Assembly: GCF_002994745.2 (NCBI RefSeq)
Contig: NC_037091.1
Location: 56,777,612 to 56,841,611, forward strand
Length of the DNA stretch: 64,000 nucleotides
Reading direction: 5' to 3'
Source of the DNA: Rosa chinensis
Taxonomy: Eukaryota; Streptophyta; Magnoliopsida; Rosales; Rosaceae
In this document: in pieces, positions 55,112-64,000 of the stretch
How positions within the stretch are numbered: position 1 is the stretch's first letter
How the letters are laid out: each line of letters opens with the position of its first letter
The notes under the pieces: generated by a model
Seen by the model: the letters and a program-made list of their open reading frames with translations, nothing else
The model's database searches: none
Told to the model about the DNA's origin: nothing
Position numbers and translations under genes: made by a program

Positions 55112-55855
55112 AAAGACAGACATGAATAAGACAGAATTAGAAGGTCAGAGCTTTACATAGGATTTGGGTTCATGGTCTTTCAAGCATACTGGAATGGTGG
55201 GATGGATCAGTTGCAGATTGAAAAGTCGGGTTGGCATCCCGGGCAGTTCAAGTGTTTCATATATGCTTGTGTGATGTATGGAGGGGTACAGAAAATATGT
55301 ACAGAGGACAAGTATGCTTTATGTAGATAGGTTTTTATTAGTAAAATTTTGTTTTCCGGGCAGACAAATTATCAGTTGAAATAAGTGTATCAAGTATATA
55401 TACTTACCCGTCCAACATCGAAGGTGTTGCCTTTTAGGGTGAAATGAAAAGCTTATTTGATTTTATGCATGAAAAGGATGGTAACAAGTAACAACCAACG
55501 ATTGAAATTTCTGGAAGTCCCAGATTTCTGCCATTGTGAGGTTTTATTAATGAAAAATGATGTGGTGAGACTGTTAAAGGGTGTATCTTTTGATTTTAGA
55601 ACAGTTAATTGTTTCTCTTCATATCTGAGGAGAAACGTAAGAGCTCATTAAGCAACATTCTAACATCATCATCACGACGATTCAAAAGGGTGTTCTTCTA
55701 CGGACCCTTAAAATTAACTCCCACTGTACAGTACTTCGTCGAGGTTTCCTTTTTACACCCAAAATAACGTCCCTTTACTACTGTCATAAGTTAACAAAAT
55801 CACCAGCCCCACTTCATCTGATTGACAGACCATATATATTTATTACAGATCTTCC
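55112..55855. other. Convergent 3' flanks of MKP1 and coilin
   Basis: About 740 bp, AT-rich, no gene. The frame at 55457-55651 matches nothing. Confidence 0.5.
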
Positions 55856-58800
55856 TCATAGCTCACTTTGCGCTCTTAAAAGAGCCATTGTTGGACCCAA
55901 TGCGCTACCCCTCCAGGGCCTAGATGTCCACGAGCTACTTCCTGAACCATCATTTTTACCCCAGCCTTCTTCCTGAGAAAGCTCCGCTTTCTTCGCATTC
56001 AATGCCTGGCTGATTTCATCCCATGCACCTGCTTTTCCATTTTCTACATATATAAACAAGACGAGCTATATTTGTGAACAAAAATATATTCAAAATTCAT
56101 TATGCCTCTAAACAATAGATTCCTGGCATGGAAATCTAATTAGTACCTTGTGCACTAGCACGAGTTTCCTTGTCATTCTTAATGCTGAAACCTGATGCAG
56201 CAGCCTGAGTTCCCTTGTCATTCTTAAGCCTGAAGCCTAATGCAGCAGCCTGAGTTTCTTTGACATTCTTGAGCCTGAAACCTGATAGAGCCCTAGTTTC
56301 CGTGCCATTCTTGAGCCTAAAACTGGATACATCATTTTGATCTCCAGTGACTGCTTTGGCTGTGTTCAGGTTCCCATACTTGACAATGCGGACATCGATA
56401 AGAGAAGAATAATCTATCTGCAAAGGTTCTATTTTGTCAGATGCTAGCAAATCACAGATATGATTCATATGAACAAGTATCAATGACAGATATTATTCAT
56501 ATAAACCAGTAGTTCACAGCCTCTGCCAGGCAGCTAAAATGGTCATATATAATTTGTTAGAAAAAAAATGGTCATATAGAACTGTAATATTGTCACCAAT
56601 ACGCAGCCACCAATAACTAGATCATACAATAAACCCAGGCTGTGCAAATAGTGATAATATTTCATACACCAGCAGTGTAGTTTCTATCATGAAATAGAAA
56701 CAATGCATATTATCAAATTTATGATTATTGATTGAGTGTAGCTCAAGTACCTCTAAAGAACCATCTTCCCCATAAAGGGATGTATCTGGTTGAACCTCAG
56801 ATTCTTCATCTGTCTCCTCAAAAACAATGGGATATTCTGGAACCTGTACTAGCACAATCTTATTTGATTGAAGGTTGTACCGTGACACTTTTCCAACCTA
56901 CATGAACAAGAAAATTATTTATTGTTAACTTTATATCCACAAATAGTCGGTAGAACTTAAGAGAAGAAAGAGTCATACTCGATAGGAAGACACTTCAGGG
57001 GTCCAGCATGATGATAATTCAATCAACCGATATGCAATTAGATCACCTTCCTGCAACGCATTAAATGCAAATTACGGTATCAAATCTTCAATACTAAACT
57101 ACTGAAACATGAAGGATAAAAGTTATTTAATATGGAAATTATTTTCAATATCATCCTAATGTAGTAGATAGTAATTAAGGGTCAAGAAGCTAAAACGGGG
57201 GCAATACGAAGCTAACTCCCACAACTCTTTATTTTTTGCATATTTTTCCTATGAAGAGGAGAAGAAATATCCATCAAGCAGAATGAAAATAATAAAGCAA
57301 CAAACCTTCGGTACACTGGTAGAGAGCTCAAGCTTATTAAAGTCTATGGAATAATTTTCAGGAATCTCTTCTTCAATACCAGGCATTTTAGATGACTCTT
57401 GGTACAGATCTTCATAGTTGCTCTTATTTGAATATGATGTTTTCTCCATACCCCATTTTTGACCCTTCTTCTTGCTGGTTATTCCATTCCACTGAAAAGT
57501 TTTCTGGAGGCAGGAATTCAAAGATTTCAATGGCATCAATAGTTTTAGTCATGACTGTGAAATAGAAACTATAAATTAAATTAAGCATCAGTTGGTGTGT
57601 GCCATTATAAGCCAACAAACAGACTTACCCAAGCCTCCAAAGTGATTTGGAAAAAAAAAAAAGAATTCTATAATGCTTCAAGGAGACTGAAACATACCAC
57701 TGGAATTTCATTCTGCTGGAAACTCTGATCTGCTTCCACTGGAACAGGTAGATACATCAGATAATTAACAAGATGTCCTTAATCAACTAGATGTACCCAT
57801 AACATCAATTACGAAGTCAAATGGCATAGCAAGGTTAACAGTTTATCAGAGAATTCAGACCCATATATACCTTTACCGAGGGGTGCAAAGCGAATGTGTC
57901 CTGGCCTAGTTACTACAGGAACAACGTTGTCTTCTTCATCATTATCTGTATTTGGTTCATCTTCTTCAGAGCTTTTCTGATTATCTTTGTCAGATAATTG
58001 CTGATTAGCTTTGTCAGATGATTGTTGATCAGCTTTGTTTGATGATTTCTGATTATCTTTGTCAGATGATTGCTGATTAACCGGTTTGCCTACCTGTGTC
58101 TGATGTAACTGCAAAATGGAACACTAAGGAGAAAAGATTATTGCCAGAGGAACAAGTAGTCTTTCTTGTAAAATCATACATACATACTTCTGGACATTAA
58201 CATAAGATGGAGAAGCAAGTACTTCCTTTTGTAAAGTCATGTAGGTGGTACTAAACAGAACTTATGACGTCAGGCATTAAGTTTTCAGAGGGCTTGCATA
58301 CAAGCGACTTACGGCACACAAGTGAGAAATAGAAATATTTATCTATAATCATTACAAATTTTTAAGCATCACATTACCTCTTCCTTCTGAGCTTTCATGT
58401 TTTCCCTCTTCCATATTCTTTTGGCCTTTTTACGTCGAGCACTTCTACTAGGCAACTGCAACAAGAGAGAAAAAGTTTCAGTGCACACTTTCAAAATCTT
58501 TATATGAATAAGGAAATGTTACCAAATCACAAAAGAGTAACTCCATTGCCAAGTTTTACTTCATGCATAAGATTACTCTAAGAAAGAATCTCAGATATAT
58601 ACAGATGCCCAAAAATAAGTAACAAATCAAATACCGTATTATACACACATACAAGACAGATGTAAAGCTGGTATTCAATACCTTTTTACTTTCATCAGGC
58701 TTGTCAGATGAAACAACACCGTTTATGCCATTCTCTTGAAGCTGACTGTGCCTATAAAAGATAACATTAGGGACAAGAAAAAATGAGCAAATGGAAAAGT

Positions 58801-60084
58801 GTGAGAATGACTAGCAGCTCAGTTTCATCACCATATATGTAATAGGGCTACAAGCTACCTGTTTGCACTGGGTGTAGAATGACTTATGTTGTTGGTCCTT
58901 TTATCAGTTTCAGAGGTGCTTGAATCATCCAGCCCACCCTCTCCAGTAGTTGACTTTTCCTTCTTGGAAAGACTCTTTCTAAGACGACGCTTACGAGAGC
59001 TTCTGTTCTTGTCCTCTTGGACATCACCTTGAACATCTTCTGGGACAACTGAACATCCTCCAGTAGTAGCAGATTTACTTCTCTTCTTCCTGAAAGATAT
59101 AATGTATAATGTATTCAGATACCAAAGAAAATGCATATAACATCATAACAGCGTAACATACATAATGTTCCGCAGGGATGCAGTCATAAACTTATAATGT
59201 CCATAATATCATCGATAAGCTCATAAATAGCAAGAATTTGGAGCATAAGTAGTTCCAGGAAAGACTTAACATTCAAATTACTTAGTTAGCATGTAAACCC
59301 TATGTCAACTCAAAGCCAACACATGCTAAACATTAGGTGCATTAATCCATGAAAAACAAGTAAAATCCATACTTGGAGCTCTCAGGTTTATTTGATCGCT
59401 TCCTTTTCTTGGAAAGTGTGCTTGTATCGTTGTCCAGCGCATTTTTAACCGGCAATATATCTTCCAACTGGTCAGGTTCATCCTCTTCTAGCTCACTTTC
59501 ATACCCTCCCTTCTCCTTCTCGAACTCCTCATTAGCCAGAAGCTTCATACCTCCATTCACAAGTTGCCTCTCCACGATTTCTTCAACCTCAATACAGTTT
59601 CTTCCATCCTCAATCATGTCAACTTCAGACACACCTTTCCTTTTCACACTGATTACACAGAAATGTTTACATAAAAAATAAACCAAAAAATTCACTAAAA
59701 AAAAAAAAAAGTAAGAAACGCAAACTGACCTGACAATATCTCTATCCTTGAAAATGCAGGTGGACTCAAACGGCGGCAACACAAACTCATCCATCTGCAA
59801 GAGAAGGCCATTTGAAGTGACAAATTCGTATCATTTTATTTTCGAAAAATGGCAACTTTGAGGTTGAGATTAGGGCAAAGGAGGTAGCTTACGGAGATGA
59901 GGAGGCCATCGGGGCAAGAATCGTGGAGGTCGAAGACGTGGAGGAGATAGGCGGCGAGGTCGGAGATGGTGCGGTGTTGAGGTTTCAGGAGAATCCAGCT
60001 CCGTCGGAGTCCGTCGGTGCTCTGTGACTTGCTCAGAATGTGCCGGTCCTTGAATTCCACGCGCAGCCTCACAGTCTCCGTCAT
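55856..60084 (-). CDS. Coilin, Cajal-body scaffold protein
   Basis: Coilin nucleates Cajal bodies and supports snRNP maturation. Thirteen exons (minus order): 59893-60084, 59730-59794, 59373-59648, 58859-59089, 58682-58751, 58378-58455, 57871-58108, 57698-57738, 57306-57491, 56979-57050, 56751-56897, 56147-56417, 55856-56043. The sum is 2055 nt, 684 aa, one frame. The N-terminal self-interaction domain starts MTETVRLRVEFKDRHILSKS and includes MDEFVLPPFESTCIFKDRDI. A Lys/Arg- and acid-rich middle has several likely nuclear signals (KKRKRSNK, RKRRLRKSLSKK). RPGHIRFAPLGK, then EGDLIAYRLIELSSCWTPEV and VGKVSRYNLQSNKIVLV form the C-terminal Tudor-like domain. Two in-frame repeat arrays are present. 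An upstream in-frame ATG at 60132 would add 16 residues across the CT repeat; I preferred the downstream start that matches coilin. Confidence 0.92.
56147..56321 (-). repeat. In-frame 45-bp repeat array in coilin exon 12
   Basis: Four consecutive copies of a roughly 15-residue unit: FRLKNGTETRALSG, FRLKNVKETQAAALG, FRLKNDKGTQAAASG, FSIKNDKETRASAQ. The first unit is one residue shorter. It lies after the Tudor-like domain. Confidence 0.9.
57959..58078 (-). repeat. In-frame 24-bp repeat array in coilin exon 7
   Basis: Exactly five 24-bp units (120 bp) encoding NQQSSDKD, NQKSSNKA, DQQSSDKA, NQQLSDKD and NQKSSEED. It sits in the linker before RPGHIRFAPLGK. Confidence 0.92.
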
Positions 60085-61950
60085 CGTCAGAGCATGAGAG
60101 AGAGAGAGAGAGAGAGAGAGGAGCGAAGGCACCAGGTTCTGCCTAAACCCTCGGTTGGGGTTTCAGAGCACCGGGAATGCTTTCAGCTCTGATTTTCTCG
60201 TGGCTGTGGGCCTGGTGCAGTATGGGCTCATCTTCTTGGGCCTGGACTTGGACCTATTATGCGTTGGGCTTTCGAGGCGGGGGTCTTGCCAATCCCTCGT
60301 ATATTTCTCAATTGTTCAAGCGTCGAAGTTGTGCTTCGAAGTTTCTGGTTTTTGTTAAAATAATGGTGCGTGAATTTCCTAAAAGGTACACTCAAGACTT
60401 TCGGGAATGCTATTCTATTAGAATAGGGTTTTTTAAGATTCTAAGGAACGATTCTTTTTGTCGACCTCATAGAGGTGTTTCATTTTTGTACCGGTTTGTT
60501 GAAATTTAATGAAATGGCTAACCTATTTTCGATAATAAAAAAAAAAAATATATATATATATATATTCCAGTTAAAGATTATATTTTCTTTTCTAATATAG
60601 ATTTTTTTCTTGTTATTTCAGTATTTCACCAATTACTAAATTTTGATTTTGAATGTAGAAAAATGAAAAAAATAGACTTCTCCAAGAAATGTATTCCGCA
60701 AACCAACCAACGGAGACTTATATCTTCATTCAAAACTTTTTACAATTATGAGAAGCAAATTAATCGAAGATAACAAAATCCATCAAGGATTGAAACCAAG
60801 CAAGAAATATGCACCACTCCATTGTAGAATCTATACTACCTACATAGTGAAAGTGACCATTGCACAATGTGTCAAAAAACGAAGATGAACCCGAAAGGCC
60901 AAATGCCCCTCGTTATCTACCAATGACTCATAGTTTTAAGCTGCACCACATTTCTGCACCGATCTTTATCTCTTGGCTCAATACGGGGAAACTACCAATA
61001 ATCCATTTATAAATTTTCAGTGGCTCTGCTTCTGCCATTCGCGGTCAGTTCATGTAGTGCCACATAATATGCCTTCATATTTATACGTCACTCTTTAACA
61101 TTCCCAACTTGTGCGTACCAGTCCAGAACCCACCTGGCTTACTCTGCCACCCCTTTCCTCAGAGTACCCAGCTCTTCTAGTTCACAGGTAGCTATGTCAT
61201 GGCTTATCTGAGATTGCATTTTGCTTATAAATTTTGTTTGTCGGTGACCTTTTTCATATCCATGTGTTGCGCTTATCAATGGGTTTGTTTTCTTGGTTAA
61301 GATTTGTGTTTGTTGCCTCCTAGTTCATTTTCATTTGTTTGTTCAGTTTGGATTTCTTTGTTCAGGCAGTTTTGAACGAAAGATCATATCTTTTCTAAAT
61401 CTGTTGGGATTTTAACTTTTTATCATCTGGGGTTATTTATTGGGTAATTGAGTATCTCTTAAAAGCTTTCTTTTGGCCAATCTTGTTTAGGATTTCATAG
61501 ATGATATATGTGACTGCGCTTGCTCATATTCCTGTAGTTTAGGTGTTAAGAATGAGCGTCAGAATTGCAAGTGTGATCCTTTTTTTTAATTGGGTAATTT
61601 ATTGCATATAATCAGAATGATTATGCAGTTTATTAGTTTAATAGTTTAAATCTGAATTTTTTGGCTCAAATGACTGCTGTCATCTTCCACTTATTGACAC
61701 ATAGTGACAAAAAGACAGTGGCCGCATAGAAGTCAGTAAAATAATTGATGAGTTGATGGATTTGAGTCTGTGATGAATGGGTCAATATTCAAATTCAAAT
61801 CGTCATCTTTACTTCTTGTTTCCCTGTTGATCTATCTGGTCTTAAATCACCGTCATTTCCATAACCTCCTCTAAATTAGTCAGGTTAGGAACTGAGTACA
61901 TAAATCTGTTGCCTTACCCTTGTCATCGAAATTGAAACCTGTTAGCAATC
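60085..61950. other. Bidirectional spacer between coilin and the aminotransferase gene
   Basis: About 1.87 kb between divergent start codons. A GA/CT microsatellite (about 60096-60123) lies in the coilin leader, and a TA repeat (about 60549-60566) follows a run of A. The right part (about 61100-61950) is T-rich and probably carries the aminotransferase 5' UTR, perhaps with a UTR intron. No other gene seen. Confidence 0.5.
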
Positions 61951-63742
61951 ATGCCACCGAAGGCATTGGACTATGAGTCACTGAATGAGAACGTGAAGAA
62001 GGTTCAGTATGCTGTTAGAGGCGAGTTGTATCTTCGAGCTTCTGAGCTTCAGAAGGAAGGAAAGAAGGTATAAATACCAGTTCTGTTTGGTTCTTTTGTT
62101 TGGTAATTTAGTTGTTCTTGGCTTGCACCCTTGGAAAATGGGTCTGCATGCAATGCTTCTAATTGAACATATGGATTTGTGATCGGAGACACAGACTTAA
62201 GTGGATGAATAGTCCCGGAAGACTTGGCTATTTTGCTAGTGATTCCCACTTTTACTGTCTCATTATTTCGGTTTCTTGTCTGCAGATCATTTTCACAAAT
62301 GTTGGGAATCCTCATGCTCTCGGACAGAAGCCTCTAACTTTTCCTCGGCAGGTCCATCACTGCTTTTCAGATTGAATTGTTTGAGTTGTTAACTTTATTC
62401 ATACCTATACAACTTGTCTGACCAAGTAAATGTTCTGTTACAGGTGGTTGCTCTATGCCAAGCTCCATTTTTATTAGATGACCCCAATGTAGGACTGCTT
62501 TTTCCTGCTGATGCAATTTCAAGAGCTAAACATTACCTCTCAGTTACTTCTGGTGGTCTAGGTATTCACCCTACCTGCCTTTCATGTTATGTTATTACGT
62601 GAAAAGGGTTGGACAACTCAAAATGTACTGAATAATTATTCTTTATAGATTGTACTCAAACTACCTCAAATCCCACCATACATGCACAGTCGCACACTCA
62701 CTGGCAAGTGCTGCCATCTTAAGTTTTGGCAAGCCATATATCCATTGATTGTGATTCTGTCAAATTCAATTTTTGTTTTTTACTTTTCTGCTTCCTTTGC
62801 TTCTCCAAGGTTTCTTCTCTAGCGGTACCAATATATGTAGCATCCTGATCACCAATTTCGGATCATCTGAACAAGTCATGTTAAATCGAAACATTTTTTG
62901 TTTTTTAAACGTGGATATATGTTTTATCTCATTAATAGTTCTTGGGCTCGTGGATATTTTCTGTCCAAAACAGACTTCCATCTGACTTGTTATTGTTTGT
63001 ATATGTATCAATTTTTATAACCATGGGATTGCTTCATCCTCATTATCTTGAATAGGGAAACTATGGCTGAGAAGAAGTTCCATATGATTGTCAAAAATTG
63101 ACAACTTTATTAATGAGTTGAAAATTGATACAATTTCCTTCACATCTAGGTGCTTACAGTGATTCTCGAGGTATTCCTGCAATAAGGAAGGAAGTGGCAG
63201 AGTTCATTGAAAAACGTGATGGTTATCCAAGGTGATGATGGCCAGATAGAAATCCTTTTACCTTTATTTTTGAGTGATAATGTGTTCACTTGGTGGTAAA
63301 CTTCTAGTGCTTATTGCTTCTTTTTGCCCCAATGTCAGTGACCCAGAACTCATATTTCTCACTGATGGTGCCAGTAAAGGTGTAATGCAGATCTTAAATG
63401 CTGTTATCCGTGGTCAAGGGGATGGGGTAATAGATATATTACATATTTTTTTCGCAGATCATAGATTACTTTACAGAGATATTCCATTTTCATTCATTCT
63501 TTTCTCTCCTTGCTTACTTCAGGTTGTTTTTATGATCCCAATGCTATATCCAAATATATATGCTTAATTTTGTGTACCGTCAGGTTCTGGTTCCAGTTCC
63601 ACAGTACCCGCTTTACTCAGCTGCAATATCTCTATTTGGTGGTTCCCTTGTTCCGTATTACCTGGAAGAAACTGCGAACTGGGGTCTCGATGTTACTGAT
63701 CTTCGCCAGTCAGTTATAATGGCTCGCTCCAAAGGAATTACT
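61951..63742 (+). CDS. GGAT: Glutamate:glyoxylate aminotransferase (GGAT/AOAT-like), 5' exons, cut by window end
   Basis: This peroxisomal PLP enzyme converts glyoxylate to glycine with glutamate (or alanine) in photorespiration. Six exons are visible: 61951-62067, 62286-62351, 62444-62561, 63150-63231, 63339-63426 and 63584-63742, all in frame, about 210 residues. They read MPPKALDYESLNENVKKVQY, IIFTNVGNPHALGQKPLTFP, GAYSDSRGIPAIRKEV, ELIFLTDGASKGVMQIL, VLVPVPQYPLYSAAIS and NWGLDVTDLRQSV. This follows Arabidopsis GGT1/GGT2 closely from memory and differs from plain alanine aminotransferase mainly by that match. The PLP lysine and the C-terminal peroxisomal signal (an SRM-like tripeptide in the family) lie beyond the window. 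The last exon ends at GIT before a GTTAGT donor at 63743. Confidence 0.92.
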
Positions 63743-64000
63743 GTTAGTATGCCTTTTCTCTAGCTTGTTTATGGGAGAATGTTGTGATTTGTTTTAATAC
63801 TAAGAGTAAACTAGAGCAACGATTGAATAGGGGTGGGGGAGCACAATCTGAATTGACACTTGAAAGACCCTTTAATAGGGAAATATTTCCTCTCCAATAT
63901 TCACCGCTTTACCCCATGACTGTTTATGTGTGGCCTGTTTTCTGTTGAATATGGTGTTAATCAATGCTTCTCATAAATAATATTCAATAACTGTGATGGC
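63743..64000 (+). other. Aminotransferase intron, running off the window
   Basis: Begins at the GTTAGT donor and shows no further exon before the edge. Confidence 0.6.

Overview
This is eukaryotic plant nuclear DNA, most likely from a eudicot. The evidence is AT-rich intergenic DNA, GT-AG introns with T-rich acceptors, plant-specific gene families, and nested plant transposable elements. The mix of genes feels Rosaceae-like to me, but that is only an impression. There is no operon, CRISPR array, rRNA or prokaryotic signal.

Layout. (1) 1-13.6 kb is a gene block: the 3' end of GLE1 (+), an RGLG-type RING ubiquitin ligase (-), a conserved coiled-coil protein (+) and an intact CYP71 cytochrome P450 (-). 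(2) 13.6-36.6 kb is a transposon-rich interval holding two broken relatives of that CYP71 gene in the same orientation. It contains a tRNA-derived SINE, a 532-bp hAT-type element with a perfect 8-bp target-site duplication (TSD), a probable 3.3-kb solo LTR that splits the second CYP71 copy, a full-length 11.6-kb Ty3/gypsy Tat-like retrotransposon (517-bp LTRs, 5-bp TSD, dual RNase H, and a spliced-looking antisense gene between integrase and the 3' LTR), and a poly(A)-tailed LINE-like insertion in the third CYP71 copy. (3) 36.9-64 kb is a second gene block: AFC2-like LAMMER kinase (+), an NHL/LEA_2 membrane protein (-), an intronless P-class PPR gene (-), a 5-kb gene-poor gap with a tandem duplication and a Helitron-like terminus, an MKP1-type dual-specificity phosphatase (+), coilin (-), and the 5' two fifths of a glutamate:glyoxylate aminotransferase gene (+), cut by the window edge.

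The host genes are unrelated housekeeping, signalling and metabolic genes and do not form a pathway. I re-derived exon boundaries by hand from splice sites and reading-frame continuity. The RGLG, coiled-coil, CYP71, AFC2, MKP1 and coilin models each close in a single frame with no internal stop.

I see no convincing new biological system. The most unusual items are the antisense gene of the Tat-like element, the stop codons of that element (which fit C-to-T decay), the two different in-frame repeat arrays inside coilin, and the layered insertions in the CYP71 array.
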